Positions 18,938-27,598 of a DNA stretch of 64,000 nucleotides are shown in pieces (position 1 is the stretch's first letter; each line of letters starts with the position of its first letter). The DNA is taken from positions 124,001-188,000 of the forward strand of contig CAMFII010000005.1 in NCBI GenBank assembly GCA_945952585.1, read 5' to 3'. Origin of the DNA: an uncultured Rhodobacter sp. GTDB taxonomy: Bacteria > Pseudomonadota > Alphaproteobacteria > Rhodobacterales > Rhodobacteraceae. Position numbers and translations under genes: made by a program. The notes under the pieces are model-generated. The model was not told where the DNA came from, ran no database searches, and saw nothing but the letters and a program-made list of their open reading frames with translations.

Positions 18938-19939
18938 TTAGCCGGCAAAGAATCGGATATATCGCAGGGCGACAGGTCCGATGGTGAGAATCAGCAGGGC
19001 AGGCAGCATCAGGAACGCCATCACCGCCGACATCTGGACGGGAAGGCGATTGGCTTTTTCCTGCGCCCGCAATTCGCGATGCAGCCGCATTTCGCTGGCA
19101 TAGGTAATAAGGACGCCCGAGATGTCGGCGCCAAACTGGATCGATTGCAGCACGACGTTGACAAATGACCCGACCTCTTCGACCTGGGTCCGCGCCGCCA
19201 TGTCGAGGAGCGCCTTGTCGCGGTTGCGGCCGGCCTGGATTTCGCGCTGCGTCAGCAGGAATTCCTGCGACAGCTCGGGCGCCGCCTCGGCCAGTTCATT
19301 GCCGACACGGATCATCGCGGCGTCGATGCCCAACCCCGCTTCGACCGAGATCTGCAACAGGTCGAGGGCATTTGGAAAGGCCAGCCGGATCGCCTCGCGC
19401 CGGGCATTGGCCCTTGAGCGCAGCCAGTAAGCCGGGCCGAAGAACCCGCTCCAGACAAGGACGGCGGTGATCTGGACCAGGTTGAACCTTGTCAGCTGGT
19501 TGACACGGGTCGCGACCGGTTCCGGCAGGGACAGGAGCCCCGCCTGCGCCGCTGCTATCGTGCTCATAAGCAGCAAGGGAAGAACGATGCCGAGTCCGAG
19601 ACGCAGCAGGTAGTAATTGCGGACCGCATGGGCGCCGTGGCGTCCTGCCAAGGCCAGTTGGCGCTGGACCTGGGTGCGTTCCTTTTCATCGGACGGGATC
19701 AGCGACTTCATCAGGCCGCTCGGCGCTGCCGACATCGGGCGCAGGATGCCGGCCTCGAAACCGCCGTCGCGTGCGCGGGGGCCTTGCGCGGCCATCCGGC
19801 GCAGGACCCGGTCGCGGGGCGAAAGCGCGGCCGCGACGCCGAGAAACGCAACAAGAACGCCGAGGCCGACACCGTACATGCCGAAATCTGCTGCGGTGAC
19901 CTGAGAAAGGTCGGGCACGAAGGGAAGATTTTCAAACAT
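18938..19939 (-). CDS. tadC: Tad pilus inner-membrane platform protein TadC
   Basis: One of the paired GspF-like membrane proteins that form the platform on which the CpaF ATPase acts. The 333-residue product has an N-terminal membrane segment (about 20-40), further segments near 108-130 and 150-170, the cytoplasmic GspF helical domain (AIRLAFPNALDLLQISVEAGLGIDAA region, about 188-215; VGSFVNVVLQSIQFGADI near 255) and a C-terminal membrane helix. It is the last gene of the Tad operon, 11 bases after tadB. TadD, a lipoprotein that often follows tadC, is absent here. Confidence 0.92.
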   Translation of the reverse strand: MFENLPFVPDLSQVTAADFGMYGVGLGVLVAFLGVAAALSPRDRVLRRMAAQGPRARDGGFEAGILRPMSAAPSGLMKSLIPSDEKERTQVQRQLALAGRHGAHAVRNYYLLRLGLGIVLPLLLMSTIAAAQAGLLSLPEPVATRVNQLTRFNLVQITAVLVWSGFFGPAYWLRSRANARREAIRLAFPNALDLLQISVEAGLGIDAAMIRVGNELAEAAPELSQEFLLTQREIQAGRNRDKALLDMAARTQVEEVGSFVNVVLQSIQFGADISGVLITYASEMRLHRELRAQEKANRLPVQMSAVMAFLMLPALLILTIGPVALRYIRFFAG

Positions 19940-19950
19940 GGCAGGTCCCT

Positions 19951-20919
19951 TCAGAAGCGGAAGTTGACGAGACGGCGCATCACCACGGCATTCGCGAGGA
20001 CGAGGCCCAGCACGACGATCGCCGTCGGACGGAACAGGGGGTCGCCGCTGATGTCGCCGTAGTAGCTGGGCACGAGGATCGACATCGCGGCGATGATGAT
20101 CAGCGGGATCATTGACAGGATCACGGCAGAGAGCCGGCCTTCGGCAGAGATGGCCTTGATCTTGCGGCGCATCATGAGGCGGTCGCGGATCACCCGCGCC
20201 AGGGTCGACAGCATCCGCGCCAGATCGCCGCCGGTTCCGTGCTGGATCGCGATGCTGACCGAAAGGAAGCGGGCGTCCTCGGTGCCGATCCGGTCGGCCA
20301 GATCATGGAACGCGTCGACCAGATCGTCTCCATAGGCGATCTGGTCGACCATCACTCCGAACTCCGATGCGACCGGATCGGCCATTTCGCGCGCGACCGA
20401 GGTCATCGTGGTGTTCAGCGGATGCCCGACACGCAGCCCCCTCGCCATCAGTTCCAGCGCATCGGGCAGTTGCCGCGTCAGCTCGTCGAGACGGCGGGTT
20501 GCAGCGATCTGCAGGGCGATGCGCGGCAGGACGATGAACAGCAGGATCGCGACCGGCAACGAAAAGGCGAAGGGGACGAAACGCGACGCTGCCCCGGCGA
20601 AGATCAGGGTCGCGCCGAAGGCGATCAGCGACAGCCGGCCGGCGCCATAGCTGATGCCGGCCTGGCGCAGTTCAAGGGGAAGGGACGCGAGCCCCGGCAC
20701 ACGCGACAGCGCCCAGCTTTCGGCGCGCGGCTTGAGCAGGCGGAGGACGTCATCCCCCGTGGCCCCTTTGGCGATCATCCGCATGCGCCGGCTGCGGGCG
20801 TCGTGCGGGGTTTCCTGACGGGACAGGGCCTGCCGGATCCCCTCGAATGCCACAAGGGCGCCCAGGAAGGTCGTTGCGATCAGCAGCAGGTCGAGACCGA
20901 AGATCGAACCGTTTGCCAT
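19951..20919 (-). CDS. tadB: Tad pilus inner-membrane platform protein TadB
   Basis: GspF-family partner of TadC in the Tad/Flp secretion platform. Starting at the ATG at 20919 gives 322 residues and a TGATG overlap with the cpaF stop; a GTG three bases earlier is equally possible. Membrane segments lie near residues 8-26, 95-130 and 275-315. The GspF region shows LPDALELMARGLRVGHPL and VAREMADPVASEFGVMVDQI, typical of TadB. It sits between cpaF and tadC, the conserved order of the locus. Confidence 0.92.
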   Translation of the reverse strand: MANGSIFGLDLLLIATTFLGALVAFEGIRQALSRQETPHDARSRRMRMIAKGATGDDVLRLLKPRAESWALSRVPGLASLPLELRQAGISYGAGRLSLIAFGATLIFAGAASRFVPFAFSLPVAILLFIVLPRIALQIAATRRLDELTRQLPDALELMARGLRVGHPLNTTMTSVAREMADPVASEFGVMVDQIAYGDDLVDAFHDLADRIGTEDARFLSVSIAIQHGTGGDLARMLSTLARVIRDRLMMRRKIKAISAEGRLSAVILSMIPLIIIAAMSILVPSYYGDISGDPLFRPTAIVVLGLVLANAVVMRRLVNFRF

Positions 20920-22304
20920 CACAGGGCTCCGTCGCCGCGGAACAGCTCGGTGGGAAGTTCGATCCCGGCCGCAATGATCTGGTTCGCCAGCTTCGGCCGG
21001 ATCCCGGTCGCGATGAGTTCGCCCTGCACATCGCCGGTTTCGTTGCGGCCACGTTTGCGGAACAGGAAGATATCCTGCATCGTCACGATCTGGCCTTCCA
21101 TCCCGGTGATTTCCGAGATGCTCATAACCTTGCGCTTGCCATCGCCGAGGCGGCTGAGCTGCACGACAAAGTGGATCCCCGAGGCGATCTGGGCGCGCAG
21201 GGCGGCCAGAGGGAATTCGAAACCGATCATCGAGACCATCTGCTCGATCCGACCAAGGGCATCGCGCGCGGTATTGGCGTGGATGGTCGTCATCGACCCG
21301 TCATGGCCGGTGTTCATGGCTTGAAGCATGTCGAAGGTCTCGGCTCCGCGGACCTCGCCGACCACGATGCGATCGGGCCGCATGCGCAGGGCGTTCCTGA
21401 CGAGATCCCGCTGCGTGACGGGTACTGCGCCGCCCGGCGTGCCGGGGCGGGTTTCGAGCCGCACGACGTGTTCCTGCTGAAGCTGGAGTTCCGCCGCGTC
21501 CTCGATCGTCACGATGCGCTCGTTTTCCCCGATATAGGACGAAAGCGCGTTCAGCATCGTCGTCTTGCCCGACCCTGTTCCGCCCGAGATCAGGACGTTC
21601 ATCCGTGCCTGGACCAGGCATTTCAGGAACCGCGCGGAGGGCGGCGTCAGGGCGCCGACCTCGACAAGGCGCTCGAAGGTCAGGGGATTGCGGGCGAACT
21701 TCCGGATCGACAGGGACGGGCCGTCGATCGAGCAGGGGCGGATGATGGCGTTCACCCGGCTGCCGTCGGGCAGGCGGGCATCGACCCAGGGCTGGCTTTC
21801 GTCGATCCGCCGGCCGACCTGGGAGACGATCTTGTCGATGATGCGCAAGAGGTGGCGTTCGTCGCGGAAGCGCACGCGGGTCTTTTCAAGGAGGCCGAAG
21901 CGTTCGACATAGACGGTGCGGTGAGAGTTCACGAGGATGTCGTTCACCGTCGGATCGGCCAGCAGCGGCTCAAGGGGGCCAAAGCCAAGGACCTCGTCGA
22001 GGATCTCGTCGATCAGCTCGCGGAACTCTTCCGATCGCATCGCCCGTCCCTCGTCGGTCAGGACCTTCGAGACCAGCCCGGCCACTTCGCGGCGAAGGTC
22101 ATCGGGCTGGACCTTGTCGATGACCGACAGGTTCAGCCGGTCAAGAAGCACCTCATGCAAATGGCTTTTCAGTTCGAGGCGGGCTTGCAGCGCCGCATCC
22201 TGCGGCGGTGGGGCAAGCGGCGCCGGGCTTTCCGCTGTGGGGGTGCCGAAGGCCACGATGTTGTTCGGGCGTTGGGACGAGATCGAGGTGAAGGTCTTGA
22301 ACAT
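20919..22304 (-). CDS. cpaF: Tad pilus assembly ATPase CpaF (TadA)
   Basis: Hexameric secretion ATPase that powers Flp pilus extension, and retraction in some Tad systems. The 461-residue protein has an N-terminal variable helical region, the [10 protein letters not shown] segment (about 117-126), Walker [10 protein letters not shown] (about 241-249), the Asp box [10 protein letters not shown], Walker B region [14 protein letters not shown] and the histidine box [14 protein letters not shown]. All catalytic motifs are intact. It lies 3 bases from cpaE and overlaps tadB. Confidence 0.96.
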   Translation of the reverse strand: MFKTFTSISSQRPNNIVAFGTPTAESPAPLAPPPQDAALQARLELKSHLHEVLLDRLNLSVIDKVQPDDLRREVAGLVSKVLTDEGRAMRSEEFRELIDEILDEVLGFGPLEPLLADPTVNDILVNSHRTVYVERFGLLEKTRVRFRDERHLLRIIDKIVSQVGRRIDESQPWVDARLPDGSRVNAIIRPCSIDGPSLSIRKFARNPLTFERLVEVGALTPPSARFLKCLVQARMNVLISGGTGSGKTTMLNALSSYIGENERIVTIEDAAELQLQQEHVVRLETRPGTPGGAVPVTQRDLVRNALRMRPDRIVVGEVRGAETFDMLQAMNTGHDGSMTTIHANTARDALGRIEQMVSMIGFEFPLAALRAQIASGIHFVVQLSRLGDGKRKVMSISEITGMEGQIVTMQDIFLFRKRGRNETGDVQGELIATGIRPKLANQIIAAGIELPTELFRGDGAL

Positions 22305-22307
22305 GGA

Positions 22308-23510
22308 TCAGGTCCTTTCTGAAGCGGCAGCAGCGGCGAGTTCGCTCTGGAGAAGGGCGGCCATCTTGCCGACGGCACTTGCCAGCGCCCCGCCGACCGC
22401 ATGAAGGGGGCGGCCCTGGTCGATCGCGGCGCGGGCATGTTTGGGATCGGGGGGCAGCCAGGCCCAGACCTTGCGCTCAAGCGCCTTTTCAGCCTCCCGG
22501 CGCGTGGCAGAACCGAAGAGGGGCTTGCGCTCGCGGTTGACGATGACCTTGACCGGAACAGTCAGCCGGTCGGCGGACAGAAGGTCGATCAGCCGCCGCG
22601 CCTGGCGGACGGATGGCACCGCCGTATCCATGAGCAGAAGCAGCGCATCCGCCCGCGCTACGACGGGTTCCATCCAGCCGACGACGGTATGCGGCAGGTC
22701 GATCACGATGTAGTCGTAGTCGGCCCGCAGGCTGTCGAGCATCGCGGCGACCTGTTCGGCACGCAGGGCATCGGGCGGTACGAAGGTGACGGGGGCGGGC
22801 AGCACGCGAAGGCCCGAGTCATGGTCGAGCATCGACTGGCGCAGCAGGGTGTCGTCCGGTTCTGTGCCTTCGCTCGCCAACCGGGCGATGGCGTCGCTTT
22901 CGGCCAGATCGAGCATGGAGCCGACCGACCCGAACTGCAGGTCCAGATCGATCAGCGCGACACGGGCGCGCGTCGCGTTCTTGCCCCGGCCCCGGGGGGC
23001 GGCAAGACGTTCGGCCAGGTTGACCGAAAGCGTGGTGCCGCCGATCCCGCCGCGCGCGGGAACGGTCGCGATGATCTGGCCGCGATGGGTCTCGACCGGC
23101 TTCAGGGTCAGACGCCGCTGTCGGCGCGCCGGCCCCAGCCTGTCGAGCTCGTCCAGCAGTTCCTCGGCCGAGGCGGGCACGGGCAGGACCCGCCCGATCC
23201 CGGCCTGGTTCAGGGCAAGGACGTCGGACAGCGAGGCCGAGCCGTCGGCAAGGGCGACGACCTCCGCTGTCTCCGATACCGCGCCGGTCAGGGTCCGGAT
23301 GGCCGCAAGCTCTTCGGGGTCGCGACCGTCGGTCTGCACCACGATCAGGTCCTTGCCCGTCGCCATCCGGATCGCCTGGCCGTTCAGTTGCGACAGGCTT
23401 CCCAGTTCGGCCTGGACAGACAGGCCGTCGCGCGGCTGGCGCGACGCGTCGAGTTCGCCGACCAGGACGGCATCGCGGCTGATGACGAGCATGGAAACAG
23501 GATTGGTCAT
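22308..23510 (-). CDS. cpaE: Tad pilus localisation protein CpaE (TadZ), MinD/ParA-like
   Basis: Polar-localisation ATPase-like protein of Tad systems. The true start is the ATG at 23510 (MTNPVSMLVISRD), giving 400 residues. An atypical receiver-like domain (about 1-130) precedes a MinD/ParA-like domain. The deviant Walker A reads ARGGIGGTTLSVNLA, so the signature lysine of the KGG motif is arginine while the second-position lysine is replaced by glycine; several TadZ proteins are similarly atypical. DLDLQFGSV and DYIVIDLPHTVVGW are the A' and B motifs. Position between the tadE-like genes and cpaF supports the call. Confidence 0.9.
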   Translation of the reverse strand: MTNPVSMLVISRDAVLVGELDASRQPRDGLSVQAELGSLSQLNGQAIRMATGKDLIVVQTDGRDPEELAAIRTLTGAVSETAEVVALADGSASLSDVLALNQAGIGRVLPVPASAEELLDELDRLGPARRQRRLTLKPVETHRGQIIATVPARGGIGGTTLSVNLAERLAAPRGRGKNATRARVALIDLDLQFGSVGSMLDLAESDAIARLASEGTEPDDTLLRQSMLDHDSGLRVLPAPVTFVPPDALRAEQVAAMLDSLRADYDYIVIDLPHTVVGWMEPVVARADALLLLMDTAVPSVRQARRLIDLLSADRLTVPVKVIVNRERKPLFGSATRREAEKALERKVWAWLPPDPKHARAAIDQGRPLHAVGGALASAVGKMAALLQSELAAAAASERT

Positions 23511-23538
23511 CACGAAAATCCTTTGTCGGAGCTGTTGG

Positions 23539-24192
23539 TCATCCGGCCTCTCCTTGGGCGAGATCCTCGCCCGGCAGGGAAACGCTGATGGTTGGAAACG
23601 GGATGCTGGCCGCAAATCCCTCCCAGCCGCCGCCGGCAAGGGTCGCCAAGGCACCGAGGGGCGAGGCAAAGTGGAAGTTCAGCGCGGCAATCTCGACAGT
23701 CACGACCGGAACATAGGGCCCACCGAGGAAGCCCAGCTTTGCATCGTAGCTGTAGGAAAACTTGAGGTTTTCGGGCCCGGCGTAGCTGGGCATCAGCTGC
23801 TCGACCCGGGTCCAGATTTCGGTCGCGGTCGCGCTTCCGACAGCGGCTGTGCAGGTCACCGTTGCCGGTGCCGCGCAGATGCTGGCGCCCGAGGCGCAGC
23901 CCGTGCCGAAACGCGGCGGGGCCGTCCCGACCGCGACGACGCCGGGCGCATTCTCGGTGGCGACGCCAGTGCAGGCCGGGGGAAGGGTCACGGCGAGGCG
24001 GGCGGCCAGATCGGTCGCCTTGTTTGCCATCACGAACTCATAGCCCATCCGCCCGAAGTCGATCAGCCCGAACAAAAGCAGCAGGAAAAGCGGCAGGACA
24101 AATGCCAGCTCGGGCAGTGCGGTCCCGCTTTCGTCGCCGATCAGCGAACTGGCCGGGCGACGATGCGCCATCCTTTTCGCGATCCCGGTCAT
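23539..24192 (-). CDS. TadE-like minor pseudopilin
   Basis: The 217-residue protein starts at the ATG at 24192, making a 4-base overlap with the preceding tadE-like gene. A short basic leader is followed by GDESGTALPELAFVLPLFLLLLFGLIDFGRMGYEF, of which the ESGTALPELA segment is the TadE-type pseudopilin motif at the cytoplasm-membrane border, with the conserved glutamate. The rest is extracytoplasmic and carries three or more cysteines (CTG, GTGCAS, SICAAP, TCTA) that may form disulfides. TadE-like proteins are needed for pilus assembly in studied systems; the exact role of this copy is unknown. Confidence 0.83.
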   Translation of the reverse strand: MTGIAKRMAHRRPASSLIGDESGTALPELAFVLPLFLLLLFGLIDFGRMGYEFVMANKATDLAARLAVTLPPACTGVATENAPGVVAVGTAPPRFGTGCASGASICAAPATVTCTAAVGSATATEIWTRVEQLMPSYAGPENLKFSYSYDAKLGFLGGPYVPVVTVEIAALNFHFASPLGALATLAGGGWEGFAASIPFPTISVSLPGEDLAQGEAG

Positions 24193-24710
24193 GCGCCGAA
24201 TACCCTCGACTGGTCGCTGACGGTCGTCGTCAACGCGTCGCCAGAGCCGCCGAAGAAGGTCAGGAGCGGCCCCATCGGCAGGGTCATGGTGACGGTCGCC
24301 GTGACCTTGGCCACCGCGACATTGCCGCCGCGATAGCTTCCGGAATAGCACTGAAGGGCTGGCGTCACGCTGTCGACGCTGACCCCGGCGACCATCACCG
24401 GCAGGCCTGACAGGCTGCTGTCGACGATCGCGGTCACGGTGCTTTCATAGGCGGTGACGGTCCCGCCGGTGGCGCAGATGTTGGCCGGAAGGATGCGGGC
24501 AAGATAGCGCGTTGCATCGCGGACCCCGCTGATGGCCGCCTGATAGGACCACATGATCCGGCTGCCTTCGACGATCAGCGCGAAGACCAGAAGCAGCATC
24601 GGCAGGACCAGCGCGAATTCGACGAGGATCGCCCCGTCCTCGGCCCGGGTAAATCCGCCTCCGGCGCGGCCTTTGCGCCCCCGGTCAGCGGAACAGTTGG
24701 ACGACGTCAT
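24189..24710 (-). CDS. TadE-like minor pseudopilin
   Basis: The 173-residue protein is started at the ATG at 24710 because AGGGGGG lies at a good ribosome-binding distance; the track start 33 bases upstream has none. A charged leader (about 1-27) precedes EDGAILVEFALVLPMLLLVFALIV, the TadE motif with its conserved glutamate and single membrane helix. The C-terminal part is exported, with two cysteines. It overlaps tadG-like by 26 bases and the next tadE-like gene by 4, so the three pseudopilin-like genes are tightly coupled. Confidence 0.83.
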   Translation of the reverse strand: MTSSNCSADRGRKGRAGGGFTRAEDGAILVEFALVLPMLLLVFALIVEGSRIMWSYQAAISGVRDATRYLARILPANICATGGTVTAYESTVTAIVDSSLSGLPVMVAGVSVDSVTPALQCYSGSYRGGNVAVAKVTATVTMTLPMGPLLTFFGGSGDALTTTVSDQSRVFGA

Positions 24711-26142
24711 GGACGATCCCCCCTGTTCCGCCTGCGCCGCCATTGCCGCCTGCCGAACCGATAACCTCGACCCAAAGATCGACCTTCGGCGGCGAGCTGC
24801 CGTCCTGGCCGACCGGTTCGGTCAGGAAGAGGCGGAAGAATTCCTCGACGGGAACGTTGCTCGTCTTGCCGCTGATCGGATGGGCGGTGCAGTCGATCCC
24901 GGCGGCGATGACCACGCGGCGTTCCGGATCGGGCGAGGCGGCGGGGGCGCAGATCGCGCGGCCGGTTTCGGCCCGACCGGTCAGGATCGGCGTGGTCGAT
25001 GCCGCGCCGCCGGCCTTGGCGATCTCGGCCAGGTAGTAGGCGTAGCGGGTCGCGCCGGCCGGCACGGTTGGCGGTGTCGAGCCGTAATTCTTCGTCTCGT
25101 AGGCCGCGCGGCCGGTCGACCAGACGCCATTGCCGAAACGCGTGCAGGTGCCGGTGGTGAAGCAGTCGTCGCGCGGCAGGCCCAGGGTGTTGGGCGAAAC
25201 CTTCTCGCTGTTGCCGATGCAGGAGCCGCCGCCCTTGGGCACGATCCCCTTGATGACGTTCGGCGCCGGACGGTAGTTCGCATCGGTGCGCTTGCCGTTC
25301 ATGGTCGACTTGTAGATGTCGAAACGCACGTTGAAGACCGCGTCCTCGATCCCGGTCTTCTGGCCGGGTTCGGTATCGACGCCGCGCTGCGCGAAGCAGC
25401 GGGTGATGCCCCGCTCGGCCCCGATCAGGCAGCGGTCGAGATTGCCGCCGCTCAGCCCCTTGCAGGGGCCGTTGGGGTCGACCTCTTTCTTGTCGGGATC
25501 GAGGAAGCCGAAATCGCCCGGTCCCCAGGCCGCGCCGTTGCCGCCCGATCGGAGCCGGATCAGGCTGCCTATGTTCTTGTCCGCCTTGTAGCCCGGGCTG
25601 GGCAGGCAGAACATCAAGGGTGTGATGTCGCAGGCATATTGGGTGAAGCCGGCAACGGCGGTCGCCCCGACGCTGGCATCGGGGGCGACGCCGCCCTGCA
25701 GGCCGAACAGTGCATCGGCAAAGGGCGTTTCGACAGCGCGGGGCGCGACGGTCGCCTTGACATAGATCGCCTTGGCCGGATCCGTGGTGACCGCCGTCGG
25801 CGCCGTTCCGTCGCTGGCCGGAAGGGCCGACAGGAAGGTCAGGGTGTAGTTGACGGAATTGAGTTCGTGACTGCCGTCGCCGAAAGTCTGGCGGTCGGTA
25901 ATCATGGTCGCCGCAGCTGCGGTCGCCCGGGTGATCGCGTCGCTTTTCCCGTCAAGTTCGCCAGCCGCGGCCAGCGCGACGTGATCGGCAAAGCTCTGCA
26001 GTTCGGATTTCGTCGCGGAGATCCGTCCAAAATCAAAGGAGAGCGCGATGAAACCCAGCAGCACCGCCAGCGCCAGGGCCCAGAAGACAAGGATGGCTCC
26101 CTGGTCCTCTCTGGCAAATCTGGCGGGATGCAACGCAGGCAT
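24685..26142 (-). CDS. TadG-like pilus assembly protein
   Basis: The 485-residue protein has an N-terminal EDQGAILVFWALALAVLLGFIALSFDFGRI-type segment, the TadG/Flp-assembly signature helix (about residues 12-40), and a large exported domain. That domain is rich in cysteine (about twelve), glycine and threonine, including a Gly-rich end GSAGGNGGAGGTGG. TadG proteins often carry a von Willebrand A domain, but I see no clear MIDAS DxSxS motif here, so this is a short or divergent form. It lies between cpaB and the two tadE-like genes. Confidence 0.8.
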   Translation of the reverse strand: MPALHPARFAREDQGAILVFWALALAVLLGFIALSFDFGRISATKSELQSFADHVALAAAGELDGKSDAITRATAAAATMITDRQTFGDGSHELNSVNYTLTFLSALPASDGTAPTAVTTDPAKAIYVKATVAPRAVETPFADALFGLQGGVAPDASVGATAVAGFTQYACDITPLMFCLPSPGYKADKNIGSLIRLRSGGNGAAWGPGDFGFLDPDKKEVDPNGPCKGLSGGNLDRCLIGAERGITRCFAQRGVDTEPGQKTGIEDAVFNVRFDIYKSTMNGKRTDANYRPAPNVIKGIVPKGGGSCIGNSEKVSPNTLGLPRDDCFTTGTCTRFGNGVWSTGRAAYETKNYGSTPPTVPAGATRYAYYLAEIAKAGGAASTTPILTGRAETGRAICAPAASPDPERRVVIAAGIDCTAHPISGKTSNVPVEEFFRLFLTEPVGQDGSSPPKVDLWVEVIGSAGGNGGAGGTGGIVHDVVQLFR

Positions 26143-26199
26143 GAACGGAACCCGTTGGAGAATGACTGAAATGAAATCGACGTCGGGACGGCGATGGGG

Positions 26200-27036
26200 T
26201 CAGTCGAGGCTGACGATCTCGACCTCGTTCGCGCGCCTGACCTTGATCCGGGTGACGGCCTTCACCGGCTCGGGCGCCGCGACCGGTGCGGCGGCGACGG
26301 GCGCGGGCGGCGGGGGTTCCTGCAGGATGTCGCTGAGGTTGACGGCGGGAAGCTCGCTGTCCCGCGCGCCGTTGAGGGTCCGGAGCGACAGGCTGAGCTT
26401 TCCGGCATTCTGGGCCAGCGCCAGCACCTGTCCCTGTTCGGCCGTGACTTCGACCGTGACGGTGCGCGCGACCTCGGGCTGGTCCCGCTTCATGTCGGCA
26501 TCCTGATCGACGCCAAGGATGCGGATGTTCTGCAGGATCGTGATCGCCCGCATGTTCTTGTCGCCGCCCTGGGTCAGGACAATGTCGACATTGTCGCCAG
26601 GGGTAACGAAGCCACCCACGGCGGTTTCGGCGCTGACGCTGATCGCGACGGCCCGCAGGTTGGGGCCAAGCGCCTGGACGATGGTGACCTTCTCGCCGAA
26701 GTTCGACACCTTGGACGCAAGCAGGATATCGCCCTTGGCGATCTCGTGGGTCGCGCGGCGGGGCTGCTGGCCCGATGCGGGAAGCAGGCTTGCCAGATCG
26801 ACATAGGCGCCGGGCGGCAGCGCCTCGCGCGGCCAGGCGATGGTGGTGACGGACTGGGGCAGGATCGGCTGGCCATAGCCGATGTCGGCGCTGGCGATGA
26901 CCACGCTGGCCAGTTGCGGCTTTGTTTCCGGGGCAGCGGTCGCGGCTGCCGGCATGAGATATTCGCGCGTTGCATAGGCCGACCCGCTCGCGATCGCGAC
27001 CCCGGCGACTGCGACCATAAGAGAACGTAAGCCCAT
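26200..27036 (-). CDS. cpaB: Tad pilus assembly protein CpaB (RcpC)
   Basis: Periplasmic assembly factor with an SAF domain. The start at 27036 (MGLRSLMVAVAG) gives 278 residues with an N-terminal membrane anchor (about 4-20). The SAF domain runs from about residue 43 (ASVVIASADIGYGQPILP) to 115, followed by the RcpC/CpaB domain, including VTPGDNVDIVLTQGG and TILQNIRILGVDQ, which are family hallmarks. It is second in the operon, 74 bases after flp, with a hairpin between them. The usual next gene, the secretin cpaC, is not there. Confidence 0.93.
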   Translation of the reverse strand: MGLRSLMVAVAGVAIASGSAYATREYLMPAAATAAPETKPQLASVVIASADIGYGQPILPQSVTTIAWPREALPPGAYVDLASLLPASGQQPRRATHEIAKGDILLASKVSNFGEKVTIVQALGPNLRAVAISVSAETAVGGFVTPGDNVDIVLTQGGDKNMRAITILQNIRILGVDQDADMKRDQPEVARTVTVEVTAEQGQVLALAQNAGKLSLSLRTLNGARDSELPAVNLSDILQEPPPPAPVAAAPVAAPEPVKAVTRIKVRRANEVEIVSLD

Positions 27037-27063
27037 AGCGACGACTCCAATCGTTTCTGGCGC

Positions 27064-27085
27064 GGCTCGCGACGTATCGCGAACC
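27064..27085 (-). terminator. Hairpin between flp and cpaB (partial terminator or processing site)
   Basis: A 9-base stem with one G-T pair (GGTTCGCGA / TCGCGAGCC on the coding strand) and a 4-base loop lies in the 74-base gap after the pilin gene. Such a hairpin would favour high pilin expression over downstream assembly genes. No strong T tract follows. Confidence 0.5.
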
Positions 27086-27110
27086 GGCCAATTCCAAAGC
27101 TTGAGCAGAT

Positions 27111-27311
27111 TCAGGGAGTGCAGGTCGTGTCGGTGCCGTCCATGCAGTCCGTAGCGGCATTCATCTTGTCGTTTACGGCGCCGCCAAGCCCCGTCAGGGC
27201 CGTGGTTCCAACCGCGATCGCGAGGATCAGGGCGATGCCGTATTCGACGAGGGTCACGCCCTTTTCGTCGCGCGAGAAGCGGGCGAAGAGCGAAGTGAGT
27301 TTGGAAAGCAT
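27111..27311 (-). CDS. flp: Flp/Fap-type pilin
   Basis: Major pilin of the Tad system. The 66-residue prepilin starts at the ATG at 27311 (MLSKLTSLFARF); the track start 61 codons upstream is not supported. The leader ends at DEKG, and the prepilin peptidase should cut after this glycine, before VTLVEYGIALILAIAV, which holds the Flp signature glutamate-tyrosine pair. The mature pilin is about 48 residues with one hydrophobic helix and two C-terminal cysteines (DCMDGTDTTC). It is the first gene of the operon. Confidence 0.95.
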   Translation of the reverse strand: MLSKLTSLFARFSRDEKGVTLVEYGIALILAIAVGTTALTGLGGAVNDKMNAATDCMDGTDTTCTP

Positions 27312-27432
27312 CAGATAACTCCTTGTTACAGTGCACGATGGACCGGGCGCGCCGGTGGGAATGACGAACCTCTGCCCTTGCTTCGGTTCCCCTTCAGTGT
27401 CGCTTCTTGCCGGTGCGGCCGCTTCCTCTGGA

Positions 27433-27470
27433 CGGATGAAGTTTTCGCGCGGCGATTGTATTTTCATCCG
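27433..27470. promoter_or_regulatory. Spaced inverted repeat upstream of flp
   Basis: CGGATGAA (27433-27440) and TTCATCCG (27463-27470) form a perfect 8-base inverted repeat separated by 22 bases, in the 287-base divergent gap between flp and the first SDR gene. It could bind a dimeric regulator or form a hairpin. It lies about 120 bases before flp. Nothing else in this gap is recognisable to me. Confidence 0.4.
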
Positions 27471-27598
27471 GCGCGTGGCGGAGACGGCATCCACGCCGCA
27501 TGTCCGGCGTCGTTTCCTCGCCTCGACTGCGGCCTTTCCAATCGGCCGGTCCTCTGCAAGACTCCGGCCGGCAGCCGCAGGGTGAGGGAGGACGGCGC

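Noticed and set aside
24685-26142. Von Willebrand factor A domain in the TadG-like protein
   Set aside because: No DxSxS MIDAS motif was visible in the translated sequence.
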